Assembly: GCA_013388855.1 (NCBI GenBank)
Contig: JACAEM010000003.1
Span: forward strand, 62,001 to 126,000
Length of the DNA: 64,000 nt
Direction: 5' to 3'
Source of the DNA: Chloroflexota bacterium
Lineage (GTDB): Bacteria; Chloroflexota; Anaerolineae; Anaerolineales; Villigracilaceae
This document shows, one piece after another, positions 9,422 through 17,549 of the stretch. Position 1 is the stretch's first letter. The number at the start of each line of letters is the position of its first letter. The translations under genes were made by a program, and so were the position numbers. The notes beneath the pieces are model-generated. The model ran no database searches, was not told where the DNA came from, and was given only the letters and a program-made list of their open reading frames with translations.

Positions 9422-10347
9422 TAGAACCAATCCCGTTTGTAGAAGATGAAGGTGGCGATGGCGGTCATGAGCAGTGCGATGCCGAAAACGGCGACAAACG
9501 CGAGCGGATGCCCCTCTCCGGGCAGCGCCACGTTCATGCCGAAGAAGGCGGCAACCGTGCCCGGCAGGCTGACGATGATCGTGAGCGCGGCGAGCGCTTT
9601 CATCACGCCGTTGAGGTTATTGGAAATGATCGAGGCGAAGGCATCCATCATGCTGGAGAGGATCTCGGTGTTGATGCTGGTCATCTGGATGGCTTGTTGA
9701 TTCTCAGTGAGTACGTCCTCAAGCAGGTCCTGATCTTCTTCGTAGTAGTTGAAGATCTGCGTGCGCTGGACGCGTTCCATCATCACTTCGTTCGAACGCA
9801 GGGCGGTGGCGAAGTAGGTCAGGCTCTTTTGATATTTGAGCAGTTCCAGCACTTCGCGGTTGCGCGTGGATTTTTGCAGTTGGTCTTCGATTGCCTCGGT
9901 CTTGCGGTTGATCTCGCGCAGGTGGGTCAGGTAACGCGTGGCGGTTTCCAGAAAGATATAGAGGGCAAAACGATAGCGTTTACCGGTTTTCAATAGACGG
10001 TATTTCCCGTTCGCAAGCACCTTGAACATTTCCTTGTCGTGTTTGCAGATGGTGACGATCATGTTCCCCTTGATGAGGATGCCCAGCGGGATGGTGATGT
10101 AGGGGACATCGCTGTCCAGCTGGCTGTGCGGGATGCGAATCAGGATGAAGGTGTAGTCTTCATCCCGTTCCATACGCGGCATTTCATCGAGATCGAGTGA
10201 ATAATTGATGTAGTCGGCGTCGATCCCCCAGTCGACAAGCTGCTGGACTTCTTCCGCCGTCGGGTCGATGGCTTTGACCCACGTCCCATTGGCAATCGAG
10301 TCGAGTTGTTCGAGTCCCTGCTCGGTGGTTTTGTAGATGGTGAGCAT
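9421..10347 (-). CDS. corA: CorA family magnesium/divalent cation transporter
   Basis: 308 residues. A large cytoplasmic N-terminal domain is followed by two C-terminal membrane helices. The pore signature GMNV ends the first helix (VAAFFGMNVALPGEG) and the protein ends in the basic YKRDWF. The start at 10347 is chosen because AGGAGG precedes it at ideal spacing; a frame running upstream to 10401 lacks this. Shares a transcript with the downstream lactonase gene. Confidence 0.93.
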   Translation of the reverse strand: MLTIYKTTEQGLEQLDSIANGTWVKAIDPTAEEVQQLVDWGIDADYINYSLDLDEMPRMERDEDYTFILIRIPHSQLDSDVPYITIPLGILIKGNMIVTICKHDKEMFKVLANGKYRLLKTGKRYRFALYIFLETATRYLTHLREINRKTEAIEDQLQKSTRNREVLELLKYQKSLTYFATALRSNEVMMERVQRTQIFNYYEEDQDLLEDVLTENQQAIQMTSINTEILSSMMDAFASIISNNLNGVMKALAALTIIVSLPGTVAAFFGMNVALPGEGHPLAFVAVFGIALLMTAIATFIFYKRDWF

Positions 10348-10373
10348 GAATGCCTCCTGCACGTGTGGAATCG

Positions 10374-10535
10374 TCACACAGGAGGCGCGCTCACCTCCCA
10401 CGTGACGTCATTGATGTGATCTTGCAACGCGTACCGCGCCCGATCATTTGCACGGACCCCGGCGCAGTTTGGTGGGGTACTGGGCGGTTGACTCTCGGTA
10501 TTTCCTGAATCGCTTTCTTCTTTGCGTGACATCAT
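10374..10535 (-). CDS. Possible small protein upstream of corA
   Basis: A 53-residue frame starting with tandem ATGs behind AAGGATT (10532/10535) and ending 26 bases before corA. The product is hydrophilic, rich in Ser/Pro/Asn at the N-terminus, with YALQDHINDVTWEV near the end. I recognise no family. It could be a real short gene of the corA operon or a chance frame. Confidence 0.35.
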   Translation of the reverse strand: MMSRKEESDSGNTESQPPSTPPNCAGVRANDRARYALQDHINDVTWEVSAPPV

Positions 10536-10639
10536 TAATCCTTGCCGTTCCAACGGCTTGTGTATTGTACGCCCGATAACGGGATTGCACAACCATCATA
10601 ACGATGCAAATTCATGATGGGCTGTACCGTCCTTGTTCA

Positions 10640-10858
10640 TCAATCCTTTTTGCAGAAGTACCCAAATGCGATGAGCGCATCCCGTGGAGCCGTGCAGATG
10701 CCCTTGCCCACCTGGTCCGCAAAACGCACGCCCAGCACATTGGCAAGAAAGAACGGGATCAGATTGACGAGCATTTCCGAGGAGGCATTAGTGAGGAAGG
10801 ATGTGACCGTAATCACCCATACATTGCGCGGCAGTTTTTGGAGAGTTGTTTTCTTCAT
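10640..10858 (-). pseudogene. MFS transporter remnant fused to a YqhA-like gene end
   Basis: A 72-residue frame that begins like an intact major-facilitator protein (NVWVITVTSFLTNASSEML), then jumps at VLGVRFADQ to GKGICTAPRDALIA, a motif that in full-length relatives lies about 100 residues further on. It then ends in FGYFCKKD. That ending and its DNA match the last codons of the YqhA-like gene at 11919 (ALIAFGYLGNKKD). So two deletions seem to have joined three pieces. Not expected to be functional. Confidence 0.75.
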
Positions 10859-10924
10859 GATTTTTTAGATTCAAAGTTGATTGCGAATTAACAATTAAAC
10901 CGAGCCATCCGATAAACCCATTTT

Positions 10925-10994
10925 GAACCGCGAAGACACTGGGACACTGAGCTTTATAAAAGGTTTTCTCCGTGTTTTCGTGTCTCCGTGGTTC
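10925..10994. repeat. Imperfect long inverted repeat
   Basis: GAACCGCGAAGACACTGGGA near the left end pairs with the GTTTTCGTGTCTCCGTGGTTC side to make a ~27-base imperfect stem. It resembles the GAACCACGGAGACACG-type dispersed repeats seen in many genomes. The rest of 10859-11157 contains no gene apart from the promoter palindrome at 11097. Confidence 0.6.
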
Positions 10995-11096
10995 GGCATT
11001 GGGTCATCCAGATCAGATTTATTGTTCGGTTATTTTGGAAAAGTACAATAAACTTTCGACTCATTCCTTGTAAGATGATACAGACTAGCATAAAGC

Positions 11097-11115
11097 GTTA
11101 TACTGTCGGTATAAC
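11097..11115 (+). promoter_or_regulatory. Operator-like palindrome overlapping a -10 box
   Basis: GTTATAC and GTATAAC form a perfect 7-base inverted repeat with a 5-base spacer. The left arm overlaps TATACT at 11099-11104, a plausible -10. It lies 42 bases before the LuxR-type gene, so autoregulation by that protein is a reasonable inference. Confidence 0.45.
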
Positions 11116-11157
11116 GATATTATTGCCTGACGCGATCATATAGAAAGGATATTATTT

Positions 11158-11832
11158 ATGGTTCAGTCCATTCCATTGAGCAATCGTGAACAGGAAGTGG
11201 TAAAGCTTGTGCTGGAAGGGAAAAGCAACAAGCAAATTGCAGCCTCTCTTGCCATTTCTGTGAGCACCGTAGAATTTCATTTGAAAAATATCTACGCCAA
11301 ACAGCAAGTGACTTCCAGAACAGAGCTGATTTTGAAGCTGGGAAGCACCACAGGCGAAAAACTAAGGCGATCCACAGTTGCAGAGGAAGGCGAAAATGCT
11401 GAAAATAGTGGCGGACCTCATTCACAGAACTGGGTCACATCTTTAGGAGAAGCCGTCTCAAATTTCGGCAAGGAGTTCAAAATGGAAGGTTCTATAGATT
11501 CAAACACCCGCAGCGATGGAAAAAGCATGACATTCTTTGAATCGATCCGCGTGTGCCTGAGAAAATACGCAGAGTTTAATGGACGAGCATCACGGTCAGA
11601 GTTCTGGTGGTTCGCTCTGTTTATTACACTGGTTTCCGCAGCACTGGTGTACGTGAACGAAAATGTGTATTACATATTTCAGATTGCTGTGTTACTGCCC
11701 TTTCTGGCGGCAGGATCACGCCGGCTTCATGATATTGGCAAGAGCGGATGGTGGCAATTGTTCCTCCTAGTGCCGATTGCAGGTATTGTTGTGCTGGGGA
11801 TTTGGTGGTCGCTCCCATCAACAAGTGAATAA
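11158..11832 (+). CDS. LuxR-type HTH fused to a DUF805 membrane domain
   Basis: 224 residues. Residues 1-65 form a LuxR/GerE helix-turn-helix (LSNREQEVVKLVLEGKSNKQ, then VSTVEFHLKNIY). A charged linker leads to a DUF805 domain from about residue 125, with FNGRASRSEFWWF, membrane helices and the hallmark RRLHDIGKSGWW. This would place a DNA-binding domain on a membrane-embedded module of unknown function. AAAGGA precedes the ATG. No receiver domain or partner kinase is adjacent. Confidence 0.85.
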   Translation: MVQSIPLSNREQEVVKLVLEGKSNKQIAASLAISVSTVEFHLKNIYAKQQVTSRTELILKLGSTTGEKLRRSTVAEEGENAENSGGPHSQNWVTSLGEAVSNFGKEFKMEGSIDSNTRSDGKSMTFFESIRVCLRKYAEFNGRASRSEFWWFALFITLVSAALVYVNENVYYIFQIAVLLPFLAAGSRRLHDIGKSGWWQLFLLVPIAGIVVLGIWWSLPSTSE

Positions 11833-11863
11833 CCTGTCGATAGATTATGACACGAAAAGCAGA

Positions 11864-11890
11864 AACGCCCTCGTCAGGAGGGCGTTTTCA
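11864..11890 (+). terminator. Intrinsic terminator
   Basis: AACGCCCTC and GAGGGCGTT pair around GTCAG, followed by TTCATTT. Located after the LuxR-DUF805 gene and before the convergent YqhA-like gene. Confidence 0.85.
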
Positions 11891-11918
11891 TTTGGGAGAT
11901 CTGACAAACCTGCTTTGT

Positions 11919-12374
11919 TCAATCTTTCTTATTCCCCAAATACCCAAAAGCGATCAGCGCCGCGGAAACGACCGCGATAGCGATTCCGATCCGCATCAAT
12001 TCGGAGGCATCCTTCACTTCGACCAGTTTTTGCAGGAATTTGACACCCATAACCAGCACGACCATGCTGCTGAGTTTTCCCTTCAGTTCATACAGGTTGT
12101 GCGCCAGCATCCATTCCGGGACATCGATCCCGCCGATGAACAGTTCGTACAGGCTGACAGTGAAGATGAGGATGGCGGTGGCAATGAGGAAGGTGTCGAT
12201 GATCTCGACGAACTCGATGGTGATGGCGGCATCCGCGCCGAGGGATTCGATCACCAGCATGACCGCGTGGATCGTCCTGAGCGTGCCCCAGGCAAAGGCG
12301 GCGACCGCGGCAATCAGCAGGGAGATGACTCCGACAAGGGCAAGATAACGGGATTTTTCGAGGATGACTTTCAA
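11919..12374 (-). CDS. YqhA family (UPF0114) membrane protein
   Basis: 151 residues with three to four hydrophobic segments and the family signature FIGGIDVPEWMLAHNLYELK. Function in this family is not established. Its 3' end shares sequence with the remnant at 10640, evidence that a second YqhA-like copy or a rearranged fragment once lay nearby. No clear Shine-Dalgarno was seen. Confidence 0.85.
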   Translation of the reverse strand: MKVILEKSRYLALVGVISLLIAAVAAFAWGTLRTIHAVMLVIESLGADAAITIEFVEIIDTFLIATAILIFTVSLYELFIGGIDVPEWMLAHNLYELKGKLSSMVVLVMGVKFLQKLVEVKDASELMRIGIAIAVVSAALIAFGYLGNKKD

Positions 12375-12535
12375 GGTTGACTCCGCATGGAAGGATTTGT
12401 CCCATTATACAGAAGATGGGCGGGATGTCTTTGCATGATTCCAATGTTTTCCCCTTGTGCTATAATTTTCTCAGGCTATTTTAATCTGCGACGATACCAT
12501 TCACCGATCTGAGCATCAAGCAGTTGTAATCTAAA

Positions 12536-13099
12536 ATGATGACCAAGAAAAGTGCAATGAGTATTTCAGACACAAACTCCAAATCTGGAATCCCAAGTTG
12601 GACAACTCATGCCGGCTGTTTGGGTAAAATCGGCTTCGTTTTGGCGTTCTTTATTGACTTCTATCGCCATTTTTGCAAGGCGTTAGAGTCTCTGCCTTAT
12701 GAGTACGAATCCTCAAGAAAATTCCTGGGTTTGCCATTGCTCGCCATCAACCTGGGTTTTGACAATCCTCATGGAAAAATGCGCCACGCACGCGGCGTCA
12801 TTGCGATTGGCAATCAAGCCACAGGCGTCCTCGCGTTTGGTATTTTTATCGCGCGTGGCGTCTTTACTGTAGCGCTCCTCGCAATCGGATTCGTGTCGAT
12901 AAGTGTAGCCAGCGTAGCCGTATGCTCGGTCAGTGTGTTCGGGCTTGGTCTTGTATCTGTGTCTGTTCTTGCCATCGGGTATTTGGCCGTTGGCATTCTA
13001 GCAATAGGATACAAGTGCGTGGGAATTACGTCAATTGGACAAAACGTGGTGGGAATCGTTGCAATAGGGCAAAGAGTTCGTGCCGTTTTTTCACCCTGA
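12536..13099 (+). CDS. Membrane-like protein with AIG/VGI repeats
   Basis: 187 residues; not a family I can name. After ~90 mostly polar residues, the C-terminal half is a run of short hydrophobic repeats (RGVIAIGNQATGVLAFG, LAIGYLAVGILAIGY, VGITSIGQNVVGIVAIG) spaced about 8 residues apart. The regularity suggests a repeat solenoid or membrane-inserted beta/helical array rather than ordinary helices. Two ATGs are possible, 12536 and 12539; neither has a Shine-Dalgarno. Confidence 0.65.
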   Translation: MMTKKSAMSISDTNSKSGIPSWTTHAGCLGKIGFVLAFFIDFYRHFCKALESLPYEYESSRKFLGLPLLAINLGFDNPHGKMRHARGVIAIGNQATGVLAFGIFIARGVFTVALLAIGFVSISVASVAVCSVSVFGLGLVSVSVLAIGYLAVGILAIGYKCVGITSIGQNVVGIVAIGQRVRAVFSP

Positions 13100-13164
13100 A
13101 ATTTAAGAGAATGCTGGTTCTCGTCTAAAATATACCGCTTTTTGTTGCCTTCTTGATAAGCTGC

Positions 13165-13590
13165 TTACTCATCCCCCTCGTCGCTGGCAACGCCGGGCTG
13201 TTCCACCTTGAGCACTTCACCGTGAACGTTGATGATGATCTTGAAGCCGGTCATGCCCATGTAAGCGCGCATATCCTCGGGGATGCCCGCCTGCATCAAC
13301 TGGTCGAACTGTTTGTCGATGTTCTTCAACTGCTGTTCGATGGCGGCTTTGGTAAACACATCCTCCTGCCCGAGCATTTTGGCGGTTTGCTCCGAAATGA
13401 GGTCCTCGCTGCCCTTCATCATATCGGCGATTTGCATCAGCACGGCACGGTCCACCTGCTCGGAGGGGATGTGACGCCGGAATCCGAAATCGTCCACCAC
13501 ATAACAGGGTTCGTCGCCAACCAGAGCAATATCGGCAGGGCGTCCCAGTTCGTCAAAAACAAGCCCGGCAAAAAGAGGTTGGCGCGGCAT
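13165..13590 (-). CDS. Conserved hypothetical protein
   Basis: 141 residues, acidic, soluble, with no signal peptide or membrane segment. The N-terminus reads like a small beta domain (LVFDELGRPADIALVGDEP) followed by a helical region rich in Gln and Met. Its ATG overlaps the stop of the LURP-one gene by one base (TGATG), so the two are translationally coupled and probably act together. I do not recognise the family. Confidence 0.65.
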   Translation of the reverse strand: MPRQPLFAGLVFDELGRPADIALVGDEPCYVVDDFGFRRHIPSEQVDRAVLMQIADMMKGSEDLISEQTAKMLGQEDVFTKAAIEQQLKNIDKQFDQLMQAGIPEDMRAYMGMTGFKIIINVHGEVLKVEQPGVASDEGDE

Positions 13591-14171
13591 CAGTCGCTCT
13601 GTCTCCCCTCCACAGCCGCGAGCAGAATCCCGGCGGCGATTCCGAGACGTCGGTCCAGACGGTGAGCGGTGTCCATGCTGAAATCCAAGTTCAGTTCGTA
13701 GCGGAAGAGATTGAAATTCTGCTTGAGGTCGGCAACCCGCGTCCCGCCGAGGGTCATATCATAGTTCTGGGGCAGCAACGAGCCCAACAGGAGGCGGCGC
13801 ATGAGCGCCAATCCCACGCTGTCCTCGAAGAGCATGCCGATGACATTGTCGGACGCGTCGAGCACCTCCCACTCATCGCGCAGGATGGAGCGCCAGCCTT
13901 TGCGCCTCAGCGCGCCGACTTTTTGATTCATCTCCGTGTCCATCACATCGTAGGCGGCGGAAAAATCGATGATCTGCCGCGCCTGAATGCTCAGCACTTC
14001 GCGCATTTTGCTTTCATCGGCATACACGCGGATGTCCTCGCGCAGGCGGAACATCTTCTGCTCGCTGAACATCACAAGGTTGCCCATTGGGTCGTAGAAA
14101 CGGAATTTGCCCGTCAGCGCGATGGCTTGCCGTCTGAGAAGATAACTGGAGTGTTGAAAAATGGGGTTCAT
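13590..14171 (-). CDS. LURP-one-related (tubby-like) family protein
   Basis: 193 residues resembling the LURP-one/phospholipid-scramblase-like beta barrel: LLRRQAIALTGKFRFYDPMG, then FSEQKMFRLREDI, DFSAAYDVMD and VGALRRKGW. The C-terminal hydrophobic helix (LGIAAGILLAAVEG) matches the central helix of that fold. The bacterial role is unknown. Lies 9 bases after the L,D-transpeptidase stop and is coupled to the gene at 13165. Confidence 0.8.
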   Translation of the reverse strand: MNPIFQHSSYLLRRQAIALTGKFRFYDPMGNLVMFSEQKMFRLREDIRVYADESKMREVLSIQARQIIDFSAAYDVMDTEMNQKVGALRRKGWRSILRDEWEVLDASDNVIGMLFEDSVGLALMRRLLLGSLLPQNYDMTLGGTRVADLKQNFNLFRYELNLDFSMDTAHRLDRRLGIAAGILLAAVEGRQSD

Positions 14172-14180
14172 CTTTCTCCT

Positions 14181-15209
14181 CTAAAATACCTGGACTTTTG
14201 TCCCCTCGCCCGGCAGGTGGAGGTATTCCGTGTCCGGCGGGACATTGGGTCTGGTCCAGCGATAAATGAATTTTGCCGCCTCTGACGGCAGGTTCACGCA
14301 CCCATGGCTGCGTGGACGTCCATAGTCGTTGTGCCAGTACGTGCCGTGGAAAGCGTTGCCGATGCCGGTGAAGAACGTGCACCACGGCACGCCGGGCAGG
14401 CTGTAGACCGATTCTTCCTCTACCGCGTCGCCTTCGTTGGTCATGTGGATGGAGGCACCCTTATGATAGGTACGAAATTCACCCTTCGGGGTTTCGGTCC
14501 CCTTGCTGCCGCTTGAACAGCGCTGCGAAAAGACAAGTCTCTCGCCCTCGAAGGCAGTGACCATCTGCGTGGACAGGTCCACGACAATGTTTTTCTGCTC
14601 CTCGGGCACTTCCGGCGAGAGCAGGGTCAGTTCCTCGTTCGGGATCAGGCGCATGTCATAGGTGGGGACGTAGAACGATTTCTTTAAATGGAAATCGTAG
14701 ATCTCGTACCAGATGCTCTTCTCCTCGCGCGTGACGACAGCCCGCTTCACCCAATGGGTGCTTCCGTAATACAGGCGGTAGCCGCGTTTGGCATACACAT
14801 ACGGCGCGAGTCTCGTGTCACTGAACGGGACAGTAATTTCTCCAACCTGCCCCGCGGCAGGAATCGTGAAGACCGGCTTCTGGTAGTTTGTCTCGACAGG
14901 AATCACATAACCGGAATAAACATATCCAACATCGATCTTGTACCATGTACTGTTGAACGGATTCCCCTGTTCTCCCTCTTCCTCCAGTCCACTGATCTTC
15001 ACTACTTCGTCCTTGCCAAAGGCGTGGATCTTGTTGGCCAAGAAGGCAGGCGCATCATAAAGCGGAATACCGCTAAAAACGATTCGTCCCTGGGTGGGCA
15101 CAGATGCGGCGCGGACGCGGTCCACGCGTAAATCTTTCAGCGCGAAGGCAAGCATCCCCGCGCTGACGAGTTTGAGGAAATCCCGGCGGGTCAATTGAGG
15201 GTCCAGCAT
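14181..15209 (-). CDS. L,D-transpeptidase (YkuD) with Tat signal, copy 1
   Basis: 342 residues. The N-terminal TRRDFLKLVSAGMLAFAL is a twin-arginine export signal. A middle region with SH3-like beta strands precedes the YkuD domain, ending in HGTYWHNDYGRPRSHGCVNL with the catalytic Cys and both His residues. Forms or edits 3-3 peptidoglycan crosslinks outside the membrane. First of four adjacent YkuD genes. A -10-like TAAACT ends 6 bases before the ATG, suggesting a leaderless message. Confidence 0.92.
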   Translation of the reverse strand: MLDPQLTRRDFLKLVSAGMLAFALKDLRVDRVRAASVPTQGRIVFSGIPLYDAPAFLANKIHAFGKDEVVKISGLEEEGEQGNPFNSTWYKIDVGYVYSGYVIPVETNYQKPVFTIPAAGQVGEITVPFSDTRLAPYVYAKRGYRLYYGSTHWVKRAVVTREEKSIWYEIYDFHLKKSFYVPTYDMRLIPNEELTLLSPEVPEEQKNIVVDLSTQMVTAFEGERLVFSQRCSSGSKGTETPKGEFRTYHKGASIHMTNEGDAVEEESVYSLPGVPWCTFFTGIGNAFHGTYWHNDYGRPRSHGCVNLPSEAAKFIYRWTRPNVPPDTEYLHLPGEGTKVQVF

Positions 15210-15215
15210 GATGGT

Positions 15216-15221
15216 AGTTTA
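15216..15221 (-). promoter_or_regulatory. Leaderless -10 box of L,D-transpeptidase 1
   Basis: Reverse-strand TAAACT, 6 bases, then the ATG at 15209. No Shine-Dalgarno is present. Confidence 0.45.
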
Positions 15222-15261
15222 ACTGAAAAAAACAGGGTTTTGTTCCGCTATTACTTTTTTC

Positions 15262-16293
15262 TTATACATTGATCACCACCTTCGTCCCCACATAGCCATA
15301 TGCAAATTCCTTGCCGGGCGGCACGGTGGGGCTGGTCCAGCGGAAGAGCCATTTGGCGGCTTTTGGCGTCAGGTTGATGCAGCCATGACTGCGCGGACGA
15401 CCATAGTCATTGTGCCAATAGGTGCCGTGGAAGGAAATACCGCCTTCGGTGATGTAGAGGACCCAGGGCACGCCGGGTAGGTCGAATCCGCTGGCGGTGA
15501 TGTCGCCGGCTGCCATGTGCCGCGTGGGACGTTTGTGAAAGGTGACGAAGTTCCCGGTCGGTGTGGTGTAGGTTCCACTGCGCAGGATGCCTCCGGAAGC
15601 GATACGCGTGGCAAAGACGACATTCCCGCGTTCGTAGGCGAGGAGCAACTGGTCATCGAGGCGCACTTCGATGAGTTTTTCCTCGTCGGGGACATCTGGA
15701 GATAACGGAGTCAGTTCCGAGTCCGGGATGAGGCGGAAGTGTTCCGCGGGAGCGTAATAGTATTGCTTGAACTTGTCATCCAACAGGTAATACCATTTGC
15801 TTCCGTCCACCTGGCTGATGGCGCTGGCAGTAATCCAGTGGACGGTCTCGTAATAGAGGCGGTAGATGACTCTGGAGTTGGGATCCGCCGTTTCACGCGC
15901 GTCGGTGTACGGCACACTGACCTCCCCCAGCGCGCCCTTAAGCGAGATCATCTGCGGTTCGTTCAGGAGCGTGTGCACCGGTTGGACGCTGCCCGAATAG
16001 ACATATCCGCCCTCCTCGGTTTGGTACCAGACACGGTTGTATGCAGACTCGTCCTCGCTGATAGTCGTGTTCATGATGGGGAGAATGAGGTCGTGCCAGT
16101 ATAGTTTTACGCGCCCGGCTTTCGTGCTGGGGGCGTCGTACGACCAAAGGATGCGGTCTGTGACGCGTCCCTGCAAGGGCACAAAATTGTCCTGCCGGGG
16201 AAGAGCCAAAGACAGGTCAGGCAGGAACATCCCCATCAAGCCGTAACCGCTTAGCTTGAGAAAATCACGCCGCGAAAAACCAGACCTGCTCAT
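15262..16293 (-). CDS. L,D-transpeptidase (YkuD) with Tat signal, copy 2
   Basis: 343 residues, clearly paralogous to its downstream neighbour. Tat signal SRRDFLKLSGYGLMGMFLP; same domain plan, with the YkuD active-site stretch SFHGTYWHNDYGRPRSHGC. The extracytoplasmic middle part has repeated SH3-like strands. The GGAGAGG that could act as Shine-Dalgarno comes from the REP-like repeat lying directly upstream. Confidence 0.92.
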   Translation of the reverse strand: MSRSGFSRRDFLKLSGYGLMGMFLPDLSLALPRQDNFVPLQGRVTDRILWSYDAPSTKAGRVKLYWHDLILPIMNTTISEDESAYNRVWYQTEEGGYVYSGSVQPVHTLLNEPQMISLKGALGEVSVPYTDARETADPNSRVIYRLYYETVHWITASAISQVDGSKWYYLLDDKFKQYYYAPAEHFRLIPDSELTPLSPDVPDEEKLIEVRLDDQLLLAYERGNVVFATRIASGGILRSGTYTTPTGNFVTFHKRPTRHMAAGDITASGFDLPGVPWVLYITEGGISFHGTYWHNDYGRPRSHGCINLTPKAAKWLFRWTSPTVPPGKEFAYGYVGTKVVINV

Positions 16294-16299
16294 GAGTGG

Positions 16300-16333
16300 T
16301 TCGCCTCTCCCAAATGGAGAGAGCAGGGTGAGG
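16300..16333. repeat. REP-like palindromic repeat, partial copy
   Basis: CGCCTCTCCCAAATGGAGAG followed by CAGGGTGAGG. Shortened version of the element at 417-463 and 57562-57610, lying between two L,D-transpeptidase genes. Confidence 0.6.
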
Positions 16334-16336
16334 AAA

Positions 16337-17521
16337 TCAATAATGCACGTTCACCAGCGTGCCGACAGATGCCCAGTTGAACAACCAGGCCGCATCGCTG
16401 GTGGTCAAATTGACGCAGCCATGGCTCATCGGGGTGCCAAAATTGTTATGCCAGTACGTGCCATGCAACCCGTAGCCTTTATAGAAATACATAATGTAAG
16501 GCACATCGGGCAGGTAATACCCGGGGCCAGACATTTTCGCCGAGCGATATTTCACGTAGATTTTGTACTGCCCGGTGACTGTGGGCGTCCTCCACGTGCC
16601 GGTCGAAACGATGAATGAATTGACAACCGTATCTCCTTCGTAGGCATAGACGCGCTGGTTGGTCAGATCCACATCGATCCAGCGCACGCCGCTTCCACTC
16701 ACGGCGACATCCGGTTTGGGCGCAGAGGGATTCGGCGGGACGTAGGCACTGGTAGGAGTATCGGCAACAATCTCCATCGCCATCGTGCCGGGAGTTTCAG
16801 TCGCTTCAGGAGTGGAGGTGGGCGCGTCGGTCGGCACGGCTTCCGGCAGTTCCGTGGGGACTTCGCTCGGAGCCTCCGTCGGCGCGGCAGTGGGAGGGAT
16901 CATAGTCGGTTCGGGCGCGGCAGTCTCTGCCGCTTCGGGAACGTCAAACACGCTCACATCGATCGGCGTGACCGACGGCTTGGGAACGTTCACCGATGCC
17001 CACAGGTCTTCCTGAGTCGGCGCGGGCGAGTTGTTCAAAATGGACGCAAAGACCGGGCTGGAAAACGCCGACCACGCCGCCACCGCGAGGACGGCACAGA
17101 TCAGCAAGCCGAAGACCGAGGCATATACCCAAGTCCGGCGTTTGGGCTTGGACCCAGGAAGCGAATCATTTTGTTGCGGACGGACAAACGGAATCGCCGC
17201 CACGGCATTCTTTTGGGTCATTTCCCCGGAGGGAATCGCTTCCTTCTTAGCCGGAGCCTGTTTCGCTCTCCCGGCTGCCCATTCCACCGCCCGGTGAGCG
17301 CGGGGGCTGTCGGGCTTCAACTCGAGGGCTTTGCGCGCGTATGCTAATGCATCCTCCGGGTTGGGATCGGCCGCGGCGAGAATGAGCCAGGCATCCTCCA
17401 GGTCCGGCACAAGCAGGGCGGCTTTTTCGCCGAGGTCCTGTGCCGCTGCCTTATCGCCGCGCCGCAGGGCTTCGCGCGCTCGGATAACGTAATCGTGGGC
17501 ATTGATGTATTTTGTGTCCAT
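16337..17521 (-). CDS. L,D-transpeptidase (YkuD), membrane-anchored, TPR-like N-terminus
   Basis: 394 residues. The N-terminal ~90 residues are TPR-like helices (DYVIRAREALRRGDKAAAQD; YARKALELKPDSPRAHRA) and would be cytoplasmic. One membrane helix follows (WVYASVFGLLICAVLAV), then a Pro/Thr/Glu linker of about 100 residues, then a YkuD domain with HGTYWHNNFGTPMSHGCVNL. I place the start at the ATG 17521, preceded by AGGTAC; a longer frame to 17701 overlaps the upstream gene and is not protein-like. Confidence 0.88.
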   Translation of the reverse strand: MDTKYINAHDYVIRAREALRRGDKAAAQDLGEKAALLVPDLEDAWLILAAADPNPEDALAYARKALELKPDSPRAHRAVEWAAGRAKQAPAKKEAIPSGEMTQKNAVAAIPFVRPQQNDSLPGSKPKRRTWVYASVFGLLICAVLAVAAWSAFSSPVFASILNNSPAPTQEDLWASVNVPKPSVTPIDVSVFDVPEAAETAAPEPTMIPPTAAPTEAPSEVPTELPEAVPTDAPTSTPEATETPGTMAMEIVADTPTSAYVPPNPSAPKPDVAVSGSGVRWIDVDLTNQRVYAYEGDTVVNSFIVSTGTWRTPTVTGQYKIYVKYRSAKMSGPGYYLPDVPYIMYFYKGYGLHGTYWHNNFGTPMSHGCVNLTTSDAAWLFNWASVGTLVNVHY

Positions 17522-17549
17522 GAGGGTACCTGTAATTTTAAGACGACGG

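Noticed and set aside
16700-17000. Repetitive CC/GG-rich stretches in several genes as possible tandem repeats
   Set aside because: They encode Pro/Thr/Glu/Ala-rich stalks of surface proteins; the repetition is at protein level and irregular in DNA.
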